A DNA stretch of 64,000 bases from Neolewinella antarctica (lineage in GTDB: Bacteria > Bacteroidota > Bacteroidia > Chitinophagales > Saprospiraceae), in assembly GCF_011927835.1 (NCBI RefSeq), contig NZ_JAATJH010000005.1, positions 186,001-250,000 of the forward strand, in the 5' to 3' direction. Every line of letters begins with the position of its first letter. Within the stretch, counting starts at the first letter, position 1. A program made the position numbers and the translations under genes. Below are positions 26,301 through 35,836 of the stretch, piece after piece. Below the pieces are notes generated by a model. That model did no database searches. It worked only from the letters and a program-made list of their open reading frames with translations, and was not told the origin of the DNA.

Positions 26301-26359
26301 GGTTATGACGGCGGGGGTGATGATGAAGCGGAGAGTTTAGCGGTCCTTAATTGAGCCCG

Positions 26360-26367
26360 CAAAGATA
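26360..26367 (-). promoter_or_regulatory. -7 element TATCTTTG upstream of the SLC13 gene
   Basis: Minus-strand TATCTTTG followed by C matches TAnnTTTG and lies about 60 bp before the TTG start at 26300. There is no obvious -33 TTG. Confidence 0.45.
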
Positions 26368-26446
26368 CGTGAGTGACGGGCAGACTTTTGGCCTAACCCA
26401 CAAGCCGCCACGGAGATGAGCTTGCCCGCCGGTCCGCCTTTCTAAG

Positions 26447-27104
26447 CTAGATGACCGTGCCGTCGGACAGATAATTGTAAGTAACCAATTCTTCCGGCGA
26501 GCCGAGCAGCTTGATGCTCTTATCCACGATCAGGTACAATTTATCACAGACGGAGAGCACGGTCCGGTACTGATGGTCCGATAACAGAATTCCCTTCCGG
26601 CCCTTTACCTCGTTGATCGTTTCGGTAACGATGTCATTGTGTACGGGCATGATGTTGGAGAAGGGCTCGTCCAGGACGGTGTACCGGACGTCTGCGTTCA
26701 GGGCAACCAACACCGCCAGGAGGCGCGTCGTGCCAAACGACATACTGGCTAGTTTGTCCCGTGTACATCCCTGCGAACATCGGGTATTTCGCCCGGAACG
26801 CATCTTTATCCACGCCGTATAATTCCAGCATCCGGTCGGGGGTGAGCCAGCCCGGGTGGCAGTGTTCCTGGGGTACGTAATTGATCAGGCCCGGTAGGGT
26901 GTAAGGGGCTCTCAACACCCGGCCGTCGAACGAGATAATCAGATCCCGTTGCTCGTACAGTCCGTAAATGGCTTTGAACGCGCAGGATTTACCCGTCCCG
27001 TTCCGACCGAGCAGTACCGTTACGCCCGTGGGCTCGACCCGGATGGTGCTTGCCGCGAGAACTTCCCTGTCCCCAAAAGCCACGACGATGTTTTCAAGTA
27101 CCAC
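26447..27104 (-). pseudogene. ABC transporter ATP-binding protein, frameshifted
   Basis: Two overlapping frames together encode one ABC ATPase. The 5' frame (GTG 27104) has Walker A LLGRNGTGKS and a Q-loop region INYVPQEH, and runs to KYPMFAGMYTG. The 3' frame resumes as TRDKLASMSFGTTRLLAVL (signature region), Walker B VRYTVLDEP and the H-loop LLSDHQYRTV, ending at 26447. The switch lies at about 26755-26765, where one extra base (or two missing) breaks the frame. Without it the protein would be about 218 residues. It overlaps the start-side membrane gene by 11 bp, so the pair looks like an ABC export operon. It is either a recent pseudogene or a sequencing error; the residues outside the shift look well kept. 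Confidence 0.8.
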
Positions 27105-27450
27105 GGGGCACGGTGTTATTTACGAGTAAAATGGTGAGGAACGAGGCTAGCAGGTATACCGCCCAGCAAATTACCAGAAATACGGCCATTAAATGACGTG
27201 GCCGCAGGTTGATGTTTTTATAAAAGACCGTCTGGATCCGTTTATTTTGGTAATTAAAATACAGTAGCAATAATAATATCAGCACGTAGGTAACGGCGGT
27301 CGACGGAACTACCCACAACCCAGCATTGTAAACCGGATATAACAGCAAGAGTAATACTGCTAATGCTGCTACCGCAATGTCCCGATTAAAGAGGTAGGAC
27401 ATCTCCAGAAAGTACCAAACACGCTTGCGCCCGGTTCGGTCATCAGCCAT
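27094..27450 (-). CDS. Small membrane protein paired with the ABC ATPase
   Basis: 118 residues from the ATG 27450-27448. Three hydrophobic segments are visible (about 26-44 AVAALAVLLLLLYPVYNAGLW, 49-65 and 88-110), with a basic loop NYQNKRIQTVFYKNINLRPRH between the last two. I do not recognise a family. Its stop lies 11 bp inside the following ABC ATPase gene, which suggests translational coupling and a shared role. Whether it is a truncated permease subunit or a complete small protein cannot be decided. Confidence 0.6.
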   Translation of the reverse strand: MADDRTGRKRVWYFLEMSYLFNRDIAVAALAVLLLLLYPVYNAGLWVVPSTAVTYVLILLLLLYFNYQNKRIQTVFYKNINLRPRHLMAVFLVICWAVYLLASFLTILLVNNTVPRGT

Positions 27451-27612
27451 GAAGTAAGTTGTTAGATTAACATAGTTTACTCATTGATACCCTTAAACCA
27501 AAGTACAACCAGCCCCCCTCATTCATATTTTCGCTAAACGAAACTGAGACAAATTGTACGCCTTAGATGAGCGAACCCTGCCAACCGTGGCCTGAACGAA
27601 TAAACCCTGCAC

Positions 27613-27630
27613 TCCCGGTAGCTATCGGGA
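27613..27630. repeat. 18-bp near-palindrome TCCCGGTAGCTATCGGGA
   Basis: Imperfect palindrome of the same family as 6617-6636, 28 bp beyond the stop of lgt. It could act as a transcript-end hairpin for lgt on the minus strand, but no T tract follows. Confidence 0.5.
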
Positions 27631-27657
27631 CCGCGCACCGGCTAAATCAAAAGCGCC

Positions 27658-28842
27658 TTAATTAACCACTGTACCCCGCCGCCAGGCCAGATACCCGAGT
27701 AAGGCCCCGGAAACCATAAACCCAACCGCAATCAATTGCGCCTGACTCAACGCAAAACCCAGCACGTCGTACCGGTCGTTGACCCGAATAAATTCAATGA
27801 AGAAGCGTTCCACGCCGTTCAGGAATAGGTAAACGCAGAAAAGCAGCCCCGGCAAATTCGTCAGGCGCTTGCGCAACGCCCAGAGTGCTGCACCGATCGT
27901 GAAGGCCATGATGACCTCGTAGATCGACGTCGGATAAACCCCCTGCGGCAGTTCGGTGCAGAACTCAAAAGTGCACCCCGGGATCGGTACGCCCCGGTTG
28001 AGTACGTTGTGCGGGAAGGTAAAACTCCAGGCCCAGTCCGGCAAAAACCACCAGTCCGGCTGCGCGCCCGCCACGATCCCCCAGTCCCCGTCCCCACTGA
28101 ACTGACACCCCATCCGCCCCACTCCGTACCCAACGATTAACCCGGGCGCCACCGCGTCCGCCAGGGGCAACACCTTTATTTTGTGACTCCGTGCGTAAAG
28201 CATCACCCCGGCGGCCCCCCCGATCAAACCGCCGTAAATCGCCAGCCCGTCTCCACTCAGCAAGACCCCGATCGGATCGTTAAAAAATCGGGGTAAGTAC
28301 TCGATGATTGCAAAAAACTTGGCCCCGAGAATTCCCCCCAGCGCCGCCACCATCGTGATCGGCCCGACCCGGTCGCTGGGGTAGACCGTGTACTTTTGCA
28401 TCCCACTCGCCTGCTGCTTAGTCCCCAAATAATAGTAATACCCCGCAAATAGCGCCCCGCCGAGCAGGCCAGTCCACCACCAACCGTTGGAAGTAAGCAA
28501 CACGCTGCCTGCATCCTCGCGGAACCGACCGAGGTTACTAACGACGAAAGGAATTTTGTATCCAAGCACGAAGCCAAAGATTCCGTTGAACACGTAATCC
28601 CACACCGTCACCGTCCCCCCCGGCATCCGCTCCACCACCTTTCCCTTCAACTGGCCGATCCTTTCCCGGCGGCGTAAATCGTGCTTCAGTAAGGCCGCCG
28701 CCGCCAAAAATGCCAGCAACAGAAAGAAGCCGAACGTCTTAAAAACACTGAGAATGTTATCGGGCTCCGTGCCGAGCAACGCGTGGAACACGTAGGATAG
28801 ATCTGGATACAAAGCGAGCGGGGTTTTGGCGAAAATGAACAC
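27658..28842 (-). CDS. lgt: Prolipoprotein diacylglyceryl transferase
   Basis: 394 residues starting at GTG 28842. It transfers diacylglycerol from phosphatidylglycerol to the lipobox cysteine in the inner membrane, the first step of lipoprotein maturation. The Lgt signature is present: DGLAIYGGLIGGAAGV, then LIVGYGVGRMGCQFSGDGDWG with the conserved GRxG(C)xxxGD block, PTSIYE, and FFIEFIRVNDRY near the C-terminus. It is about 100 residues longer than the E. coli enzyme, due to an N-terminal extension and an insertion (KGKVVERMPGGTVTVWD), a form I believe is usual in Bacteroidota. A -7 element TATCTTTG stands 32 bp before the start. Confidence 0.92.
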   Translation of the reverse strand: MFIFAKTPLALYPDLSYVFHALLGTEPDNILSVFKTFGFFLLLAFLAAAALLKHDLRRRERIGQLKGKVVERMPGGTVTVWDYVFNGIFGFVLGYKIPFVVSNLGRFREDAGSVLLTSNGWWWTGLLGGALFAGYYYYLGTKQQASGMQKYTVYPSDRVGPITMVAALGGILGAKFFAIIEYLPRFFNDPIGVLLSGDGLAIYGGLIGGAAGVMLYARSHKIKVLPLADAVAPGLIVGYGVGRMGCQFSGDGDWGIVAGAQPDWWFLPDWAWSFTFPHNVLNRGVPIPGCTFEFCTELPQGVYPTSIYEVIMAFTIGAALWALRKRLTNLPGLLFCVYLFLNGVERFFIEFIRVNDRYDVLGFALSQAQLIAVGFMVSGALLGYLAWRRGTVVN

Positions 28843-28873
28843 GCCCGATAAAGTAGATTTACCGGGCGTGGCG

Positions 28874-28881
28874 CAAAGATA
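28874..28881 (-). promoter_or_regulatory. -7 element TATCTTTG of lgt
   Basis: Minus-strand TATCTTTG followed by GC, 32 bp before the GTG start of lgt; matches TAnnTTTG. It overlaps the lgt side of the gap to the thioredoxin gene stop (28901). Confidence 0.5.
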
Positions 28882-28900
28882 TTAAGTACCGTGCACGGGC

Positions 28901-30106
28901 CTAACGGGCCGCTTCGATCTTGGCGATCAATCCGTCGATGGACCGCGCGGTTGCCTTACGCTTCCCGGCCGTCAGGTGGCTGATGGCGTTTTTGGAAGCT
29001 TGCGCGTAGGTGAGTGCCTCATTACTTTTGCCTTTGTTCAGCATAAACTCGGCGAGCCGGTAGTACTTGCGGTAGCCATCGGTGGCGTCGAGCCGCGCGG
29101 AGGCAGCTTCGGCTTCCACGGCCATGGCGAAAATCTTTTCGTCGTCGATAAATTTAGACGCACTTGCGGTCCGATAAACCTCGTGTAATCGTTTCATATC
29201 ACCGTCCACCGCCTTCGCTAAGTATTTTTTGGTGGCTTTTTGGAATGATTTTAAATCATCTCCCGCAGCGGTCATTTCGAAGGCGCCCTGCAGTTCGAAT
29301 GCTTCGGCGGCCACTTTGTCGATGGTCGCAAATTTCTTGACGGCGGCGGCGAGGAGCTTTTCGTCCCCGTATTCCAATGCTTTATTTTTCGTGCTCGTTA
29401 CGGCGGTCTTTACCTGTCGGTCAAAGGCTTCCTGACCGGCGCGGGCAATGATGGCGGCTTTATTTTTTACCATCAGGTCAAAAATTCGACTGTCCGCGTC
29501 CGTAGCGGCAACGAGGAGAATGTCCAGGTTCTCTGGTGTAGTTAAATCCTGTTGATCACGGAGGTAGTCGTTGGTAACTTTCGCGTGGTTTTCTTGCTGA
29601 CGGACCATGGCGCGCACGTAACGCAGCGCTAATTTCGGAGTACGATCCTGCTCCGCCCAGGCCAGGGCGAGGTCTTCGAGGTTATCTAATTTATTCAGCG
29701 CGTTGCCACCTTCCTGGATCAGTCCGTCTTTGGATCTGGCACCGACTACCTTGTGAACGACCTCGTTTTCCGCGTTGATGAACAGTAACGTGGGATAGGC
29801 ACGCGCACTGTGATTTTGGCGAAATTCTTCGCTTTCCACCTTCTCCATATCCATTTTTACGCTGATGAAATTCCCGTTGTAGTAATCACCGACTTCCGCG
29901 GCGGGGAAAACGTCAGCCGCCATCCGTTTGCAGGGGCCGCACCACTCAGCGTAAGCGTCGACGAAGATTAGTTTATCTTCCGTAGCCGCTTTTTCGAGTG
30001 CCTCCGCCCAGGTGCCGGAGAAGAAATCTATTCCCTGGGCCTGGGCGCGGACGCAGGTGCAGAGTAATAGGGTAAAGAGCAGAGATGTACGGGCCAAGTG
30101 CGTCAT
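28901..30106 (-). CDS. Exported thioredoxin-fold protein
   Basis: 401 residues with a signal peptide MTHLARTSLLFTLLLCTCVRAQAQ. A thioredoxin domain occupies about residues 27-140: LIFVDAYAEWCGPCKRMAADVF has the redox CGPC centre, and ARAYPTLLFINAENEVV contains the cis-Pro. The remaining ~260 residues are helical and unrecognised, perhaps TPR-like (LADAVKKF-type repeats ending in EALTYAQASKNAISHLTAGK). It probably acts as a periplasmic disulfide reductase or chaperone-like protein. The signal peptide closely resembles that of the rhodanese at 21578 (LLFTLLLCTC-x-RAQ), and its codons include a copy of the dispersed 17-mer (30045-30061). Confidence 0.85.
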   Translation of the reverse strand: MTHLARTSLLFTLLLCTCVRAQAQGIDFFSGTWAEALEKAATEDKLIFVDAYAEWCGPCKRMAADVFPAAEVGDYYNGNFISVKMDMEKVESEEFRQNHSARAYPTLLFINAENEVVHKVVGARSKDGLIQEGGNALNKLDNLEDLALAWAEQDRTPKLALRYVRAMVRQQENHAKVTNDYLRDQQDLTTPENLDILLVAATDADSRIFDLMVKNKAAIIARAGQEAFDRQVKTAVTSTKNKALEYGDEKLLAAAVKKFATIDKVAAEAFELQGAFEMTAAGDDLKSFQKATKKYLAKAVDGDMKRLHEVYRTASASKFIDDEKIFAMAVEAEAASARLDATDGYRKYYRLAEFMLNKGKSNEALTYAQASKNAISHLTAGKRKATARSIDGLIAKIEAAR

Positions 30107-30209
30107 TACGGGAAATAATTAAGGCGAAAAAAGGAAACGGGGCGTCTAAAAAACCAACAGGTGATCCGGAATGCGCAACCCCATGGGCTTGCGTTGCCGA
30201 TCGCTTTTG

Positions 30210-30470
30210 CTAAGATAAGGTCTGACCTGCGTCCACATCTTCGGCCACCGGCTTTTTCGGGACGGGGTCAAACCCGTGCCCGCCCCACGGGTGGCAGCTA
30301 CCGATGCGCTTAGCCGCCAGCCACGACCCTTTGACCGGCCCCCACGTCTCGATCGCCTCGATGGCGTAGTGAGAGCAAGTCGGTTGGTACCGGCACTTAT
30401 TCGCACCGAGCAGCGGGGAGATGGCTAGTTGATAGAAATGAATTGGGAGGGTAAGCAGCTTACGCAACAT
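30210..30470 (-). CDS. yidD: Membrane protein insertion efficiency factor YidD
   Basis: 86 residues from the ATG 30470-30468. The whole family signature is visible: [21 protein letters not shown], then [19 protein letters not shown] and [17 protein letters not shown]. YidD is a small membrane-associated protein that helps YidC insert inner-membrane proteins. It is usually found in the rnpA-yidC neighbourhood near the origin. Neither gene is adjacent here, although the window does carry the candidate origin. Confidence 0.93.
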   Translation of the reverse strand: MLRKLLTLPIHFYQLAISPLLGANKCRYQPTCSHYAIEAIETWGPVKGSWLAAKRIGSCHPWGGHGFDPVPKKPVAEDVDAGQTLS

Positions 30471-30610
30471 GTGACTTAAAACGGGCGACGCCTGATTTCA
30501 GTTGCTCATCGACGAGCACATTCTTTTGGTTCGGCCGTGGCGTGGTTTTAATTATCCTGAACGAGCCAGGGAAACACGCCGCTCTTTTGCAGGAATCTTA
30601 CCGTGCAGAC

Positions 30611-30646
30611 AAAAACGACGCCCCTTCCGACTTCAGAAAGGGCGTC
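30611..30646 (-). terminator. Rho-independent terminator of the DPP-IV-type peptidase gene
   Basis: On the minus strand, stem GGGACGCC-type arms GACGCCC (from 30646-30640) and GGGCGTC (30623-30617) enclose a 16-base loop, and are followed by CGTTTTT. It lies about 105 bp after the peptidase stop. The rest of the 30471-30750 gap is empty as far as I can see. Confidence 0.8.
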
Positions 30647-30750
30647 ATTATCGTGACTTATGCGACAGTCGGACCAAAATTAATATCTACCGGGTGTCCT
30701 GGAGTAGCTAGCACTGGTGGTGTGTACGTCAATGCTTTTGCGTTGAATGA

Positions 30751-32946
30751 CTACCGCGCTTTCGTACCCAGGCTACTGAGCAAAAAGTTCGTCATCTTGG
30801 TGTAGAGGTGAAGACGGGTGGGGCCACCGTAAATGCCGTGGTTCCGGTTCGGGTAGAAGTAGGTATCGAACTGCTTATTATTCATAATCAGCGCATTGGC
30901 CATTTCGGCGGTGTGCTGGAAGTGGACGTTGTCATCCCCCATGCCGTGGACGAGCAGCAGGTCACCCTTCAGCCGGTCGGCGTAGTGGATCGGGCTATTT
31001 TCGTCGTAGCCGGCCGTGTTCTCTTTGTAGGTCCGCATGTAGCGTTCGGTGTAGATGGAGTCGTACCATTTCCAGTTCGTCACCGGTGCGACCGAGATGG
31101 CCGCCGCGAAAGTCTCGTTCCCCTGCAGGATACAGTGCAGCGACATGAAACCGCCGTAGGACCACCCAAAAATACCGATCCGGTCGGCGTCGACGTACGC
31201 TTGCTCGCCCAAATACTTTGCCGCCGCGATCTGATCTTCCGTCTCCTGCTTACCGAGCGTGAGGTAAGTCTGCTTCTTCATCAGTTCGCCGCGCGCACCG
31301 GTGCCCCGGTTGTCGACTACGGCAATTACGAAGCCTTTTTGCGCCATCATCTGGAACCAGGCCATATTCGCGCCCCGCCAGTTGTTCAGTACCTGCTGAC
31401 TACCCGGGCCGCCGTAGACGTGCATTAGTAAGGGATGTTCTTCGTCCTCGTCCATACCGTTTGGCTTGATCATGTAGCCGTTCAACGTCGTTCCTTCCTC
31501 GGTGGTAAAGCGGAAAAATTCTACCGGCTGGTAACCGTATTCCCGTGATTTCGCCAGTAGATCGTCGTTACCGATGATGCGCCGCACGGATTCCCCGTCG
31601 CCGTCCATGACCGAGACGACGGCGGGCTGGTTGATCGTCTGGTGGTCCAGCACGAAGTAATCGAAGGTGCTGGAGAACTGGGCGGAGTTGGTACCCGGCT
31701 CCGCGGCCAGTGGGCGGGGCAAGTCGCGGCCGCGCAGGCTTTTTACGTACACTTCCCGATCTATCGGACCGTTCCTCGCCGCCTGAAAGTAGACTTTGCC
31801 CTCGTGCAGTCCGTAGAAGTCCGTTACTTCCCACTTTCCGCTGGTGATCTGCTGCTGCTCCTTCGCGTTGTTGAGGCCGTGCAAATAGATGTGGTTGAAA
31901 CCATCGATCTCGCTCGTCCAGATGAATTGCTTGCCATCGGGCAAAAAGGTCAGGTTGTCGTGGACGTCAATGTAGAACTTGCTGGCTTCTTTCAGGATCG
32001 TCCGCTCTTCGCCCGTCTGTAGGTCGAAGAGTTGTAGTTGCGTCTGGTTCTGGTAGCGGTTCATTACCTGGGCGACGACCTGGTCACCACGGGTCGTCCA
32101 GTCGACGCGGGGCAGGTAGTGCCACCGATCCAGTTTGTCCTTGTTGACGGTGATCAGGTCTTTGGTGTTCCCGGTAGCTACATTGAAAGCGTGGAGCGAA
32201 ACCGTGCTGTTGTTCTCACCTACTTTGGGGTATTTGAACGTGTTGTACTCGGGGTACATACCGTCCTTGAAGTCCGTGTAGGTAAATTCCGGAACCTCGG
32301 ATTCGTCAAATTTCAGGTAAGCCAGGTGGCTCCCGTCCGGGCTCCAGTAGATCGCGGAGGAGAAAGCAAATTCTTCTTCGTACACCCAGTCGGCCGCGCC
32401 GTTGATGATGGCGTTCACTTGCCCATCTTCCGTCACCTGCGTCAGCGCCCCCGCTGTTAAATCCTTGATCCAAATATTATTATCGACCACGAAGGCGACG
32501 CGCGCGCCGGTGGGATCGAGCGAAGCTAAACGGTGCTTTTTTTCTGGGTAAACGGCGGTAAGCTCCTTCGTGTCCAAGTCATAAACGTGGAAGAACTCCT
32601 GCGAGCTACGCCGGAACAGTTGCTCCGTTTCGCTACTCAACACCAACTTCGTTTCGTCGGCGCTGAACGTATAATCGTCGATTCTACCGTTGAAGCCCGC
32701 CTGACCTTTGAGGCTTTCTCCGTCCAGAATAACGGCCTTCTCCTTGCCGCTCTTCAGGTCGTACGTTATCACTTTGTTCCCTTCTAGGCGTACGTTCGTC
32801 TTGCCGTCGCGTAAGAAATTGAACCCACTAACCCGCTCGGGGCTAAAAATGTAATCCTGCCAAATGTCTTCGAGAGAAATCTGCTTGGTCTGGCCAAACG
32901 CAGCCGCGCTCAGAGTAAGCGCGCAAAGGAACAATAGGTAACGCAT
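30751..32946 (-). CDS. Dipeptidyl-peptidase IV-type S9 serine peptidase, exported
   Basis: 731 residues from the ATG 32946-32944, with signal peptide MRYLLFLCALTLSAAAFGQ. The N-terminal beta-propeller carries DWVYEEEF, whose Glu pair binds the substrate N-terminus in DPP-IV. The alpha/beta-hydrolase domain (about 480-731) has the nucleophile motif GWSYGGFMS, LLLVHGMGDDNVHF with the catalytic Asp region, and NRNHGIYGG with the catalytic His. The family removes Xaa-Pro dipeptides from peptide N-termini; Bacteroidota homologues include prolyl tripeptidyl peptidase. It probably acts in the periplasm. A clear terminator follows at 30611-30646; upstream lies a 423-bp repeat-bearing gap. Confidence 0.92.
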   Translation of the reverse strand: MRYLLFLCALTLSAAAFGQTKQISLEDIWQDYIFSPERVSGFNFLRDGKTNVRLEGNKVITYDLKSGKEKAVILDGESLKGQAGFNGRIDDYTFSADETKLVLSSETEQLFRRSSQEFFHVYDLDTKELTAVYPEKKHRLASLDPTGARVAFVVDNNIWIKDLTAGALTQVTEDGQVNAIINGAADWVYEEEFAFSSAIYWSPDGSHLAYLKFDESEVPEFTYTDFKDGMYPEYNTFKYPKVGENNSTVSLHAFNVATGNTKDLITVNKDKLDRWHYLPRVDWTTRGDQVVAQVMNRYQNQTQLQLFDLQTGEERTILKEASKFYIDVHDNLTFLPDGKQFIWTSEIDGFNHIYLHGLNNAKEQQQITSGKWEVTDFYGLHEGKVYFQAARNGPIDREVYVKSLRGRDLPRPLAAEPGTNSAQFSSTFDYFVLDHQTINQPAVVSVMDGDGESVRRIIGNDDLLAKSREYGYQPVEFFRFTTEEGTTLNGYMIKPNGMDEDEEHPLLMHVYGGPGSQQVLNNWRGANMAWFQMMAQKGFVIAVVDNRGTGARGELMKKQTYLTLGKQETEDQIAAAKYLGEQAYVDADRIGIFGWSYGGFMSLHCILQGNETFAAAISVAPVTNWKWYDSIYTERYMRTYKENTAGYDENSPIHYADRLKGDLLLVHGMGDDNVHFQHTAEMANALIMNNKQFDTYFYPNRNHGIYGGPTRLHLYTKMTNFLLSSLGTKAR

Positions 32947-33057
32947 AAAGAATAGTTGATTTGGGTCGGTAAAATAAAGGCTAGCTTGGTAAATAGGTTG
33001 TTGGCGTGGCGATTTGTTAACGCGCCATTTTGGGTGGTTTACTTTTTGTGGTGTTGG

Positions 33058-33255
33058 AATTAATAATGGGGCCAACGAAATTGTGGGGAAGGGTCAAATA
33101 TCTAACGGACAAAAACGTGGGGTGGTGGACGTAACGTAACGACAAAATGTGGTGCGGCATCAAACGTTCTATAATGGACACCTGGGGCAGCGGGCGTGGT
33201 GCATTGACGAAAATGTAGGGACATCAAACATATCATAAACGAAAACGTGGGGCTG
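33058..33255. repeat. Degenerate ~65-bp tandem repeat, about three units
   Basis: Three related segments begin with TCAAAYATNTNTAANGGAC-like words at 33094, 33160 and 33224 (periods 66 and 64 bp), each followed by an A-rich stretch and GTGGGG. An older fourth unit may start near 33058. The array fills much of the gap between the peptidase start and mnmG stop. It is followed by a hairpin CGTGGGG / CCCCACG (33246-33264) and the palindrome TCCCGACTAAGTCGGGA at 33328-33344. No open frame of note. Confidence 0.5.
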
Positions 33256-33369
33256 CACCCCACGCTACGAGAGACGACCCTACGGGCCTAAGCAACAGAG
33301 AACGGTCTTTTCTTCCTCTACATCCTCTCCCGACTAAGTCGGGACCGGAGGCAAATACCAAGAGCACTC

Positions 33370-35235
33370 CTACCGCCCCAAATGCACCAACAAAACAGAA
33401 ACATCCGCCGGGCTAACCCCACTAATCCGGCTAGCCTGCCCGATCGTCCGCGGCTTAAGCTTGTTCAACTTCTGCCGCGCTTCTTTGGAAAGCGTATTCA
33501 AGGTTTCGTAGTCAAAAGCCGACCCCAGTTTGATTCCCTCCAGACGATTAACCTTAGCGACGGCAGCTTTCTCGCGTTCGATGTACCCTTCGTACTTCAT
33601 GGTCACCTCGGCGAGGTTGATTGTCTCGGCGTCGTGCTGGTCGAGGAAAGCCTGAAATTCGGGGACGGCCTCGCCTAAACCAAGCAAACTCACTTCGTGG
33701 CGACCAAGTAGCGACATCATTTTGACGCCCTGGTTCAGTTCCGCGGTGCCCACTTTCGTCAACCAACCGTTCATCTGGTCCGGCGTGACGCTGCGGTGCG
33801 TCATCTCGTAGCGGATGGCCTCGACGGCTTCTTTCTTCGCTTCCACCCGTTCCATTCGCGCGTCCATGTTCCGGACACCAAGCTCGGCGGCCAGTGGGCT
33901 CAGGCGCAAATCGGCGTCGTCCTGCCGCAGTAAGATCCGGTATTCCGCCCGGCTGGTAAACATCCGGTAAGGCTCTTCCGTGCCCTTGTTGATCAGGTCG
34001 TCGATCAGGACACCGATGTAGGCGTCACTGCGTTTGAGCACGAACGCGTCGCGCTCCTGTACCTTTAACGCCGCATTCATGCCCGCCATCAAGCCCTGAC
34101 AAGCTGCTTCTTCGTAACCCGTCGTGCCGTTGATCTGGCCGGCGAAGTAGAGCCCGGAAACGAGGTGGGTTTCCAGCGTCGCCTGGAGCTGCGTAGGTTG
34201 GAAAAAGTCATATTCAATCGCGTAGCCGGGTCGGAACATCTTGGCGTCTTCGAACCCGACGATCTTGCGTAAGGCTTTGTACTGTACGTCCTCCGGCAAG
34301 CTGGAACTAAAACCGTTCACGTAAATTTCGCAGGTATTCCGACCTTCCGGCTCCACGAAAAGCTGGTGGCGGTCGCGGCCGGCGAACCGGTCGATCTTAT
34401 CCTCGATGCTCGGGCAGTAGCGTGGGCCGATGCCCCGGATGCGGCCGTTGAACATCGGGCTGCGGTCGAACCCTTCGCGGAGCGTATCGTGCACCGCCGG
34501 GCTCGTGTAAGTGATGTGGCAGGGCATTTGGTCGACGAGCGGCGGTGTATTCGTGTAGCTGAACCGGCCGGGGTTTTCGTCGCCAGGTTGAAGTTCCATC
34601 CGGTCCCAGTGTAGGCTGCGGCCGTCGAGGCGCGCGGGCGTGCCCGTTTTCATGCGGCCGGCTTCGAAACCGAGCTCGGTGAGTTGGGCGGTCAGGCCCG
34701 TAGAGGCGCGTTCGCCAGCGCGGCCACCACCGAACTGCTTTTCGCCGATGTGGATGGTGCCGTTCAGAAAGGTGCCGTTGGTGAGCACGACGGATTTCGC
34801 GGGGATTTCCAGCCCGAGGGAAGTGTGGATGCCCTCGATCCGGCCGTCTTTCACGATGACGCCGGTCACCATCTCCTGCCAGAAATCGACGTTTTCGTGC
34901 GCCTCTAACTTTTCGCGCCAGTTGAGGGCGAAAGCCATCCGGTCGGACTGCGCGCGCGGGCTCCACATTGCGGGGCCTTTACTACGGTTGAGCAGGCGGA
35001 ACTGCACCATCGTCTCGTCGGTAATGATGCCGGAATAACCACCGAGGGCGTCGATTTCGCGGACGATCTGTCCCTTACCCACGCCACCCATGGCCGGGTT
35101 GCAACTCATCTGGGCGATGGTTTGCAGGTTCATCGTGGCCATTAACACTTTAGCGCCAAGATTGGCCGCGGCAATGGCGGCTTCACAGCCGGCGTGGCCG
35201 GCGCCTACTACAATTACGTCGTACGTGGGGAACAT
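33370..35235 (-). CDS. mnmG: tRNA uridine-5-carboxymethylaminomethyl modification enzyme MnmG
   Basis: 621 residues from the ATG 35235-35233. The FAD-binding N-terminus [22 protein letters not shown], the [15 protein letters not shown] block, [37 protein letters not shown] and the C-terminal [13 protein letters not shown] with [19 protein letters not shown] are all diagnostic. With MnmE it modifies the wobble uridine of several tRNAs. Length is the family norm. mnmG is often origin-proximal in bacteria; here it lies about 30 kb from the DnaA-box cluster. It is monocistronic in this window. Confidence 0.96.
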   Translation of the reverse strand: MFPTYDVIVVGAGHAGCEAAIAAANLGAKVLMATMNLQTIAQMSCNPAMGGVGKGQIVREIDALGGYSGIITDETMVQFRLLNRSKGPAMWSPRAQSDRMAFALNWREKLEAHENVDFWQEMVTGVIVKDGRIEGIHTSLGLEIPAKSVVLTNGTFLNGTIHIGEKQFGGGRAGERASTGLTAQLTELGFEAGRMKTGTPARLDGRSLHWDRMELQPGDENPGRFSYTNTPPLVDQMPCHITYTSPAVHDTLREGFDRSPMFNGRIRGIGPRYCPSIEDKIDRFAGRDRHQLFVEPEGRNTCEIYVNGFSSSLPEDVQYKALRKIVGFEDAKMFRPGYAIEYDFFQPTQLQATLETHLVSGLYFAGQINGTTGYEEAACQGLMAGMNAALKVQERDAFVLKRSDAYIGVLIDDLINKGTEEPYRMFTSRAEYRILLRQDDADLRLSPLAAELGVRNMDARMERVEAKKEAVEAIRYEMTHRSVTPDQMNGWLTKVGTAELNQGVKMMSLLGRHEVSLLGLGEAVPEFQAFLDQHDAETINLAEVTMKYEGYIEREKAAVAKVNRLEGIKLGSAFDYETLNTLSKEARQKLNKLKPRTIGQASRISGVSPADVSVLLVHLGR

Positions 35236-35835
35236 GGGTAGAGTTGATGGTTGTCAGAACGGCCAATCCCTAATACAGCGGCCGCTGGAGCAGTCGCACC
35301 GAAAACGATTGGGCGCAAACCAGTTAACGATCAGTGCGGCCACAAAGTTACGGTGCGCCCGATTGTGCCACCACACGGTAACGTCACGTGTTTTTTCGTT
35401 GGTAGTTGCTACGCTGCTGGTTGTTAAGCTGTTTAAATTTCTGACTATTGTTTCTACCCTGCGACGCCTATCTACGCAACCACAATGGTTATGCACTTAC
35501 GATACGGCAGCTGTTTTTCCCATAAATTTTTTTTTGTGAAGTTGCGACCGCGCGAAAACTATGTGACACGAAGACCGACAAAATTTGGAATGATGACTAC
35601 AAAATCAACCTCCGATAGAATTAACAGATAACGATTCACACTTTGCGGCGGTGCGCACTTACGAAATCGATCAAGAGCTAGTGCGCGCTAATTTGGCGAA
35701 AGAACTACGCCCTGGAGCCATCAAGGGTAGGGCGCGGCAGGATTTCACAGCCATTCACGCTCACCTATAAGTACCGTCAGATCACTCGTGTCGGCAAGCG
35801 AGTGTAGTGGGATCAGTATCCATACGACCACGAAG
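35236..35835. other. Gene-poor 600-bp interval between mnmG and recA terminator
   Basis: Nothing convincing is encoded. A short plus-strand open frame (about 35605-35770, with AVRTYEIDQELVRANLAKEL and RQDFTAIHAHL) lacks an ATG and is unrecognised; it could be a decayed gene end. The minus-strand frame at 35254-35496 looks random. The interval should contain the mnmG promoter, but I find no clean TAnnTTTG. Confidence 0.4.
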
Positions 35836-35836
35836 C

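Noticed and set aside
35598-35770. 57-codon open frame with a protein-like stretch (TYEIDQELVRANLAKEL)
   Set aside because: No ATG and no recognised similarity; kept only as a note in the gap entry.
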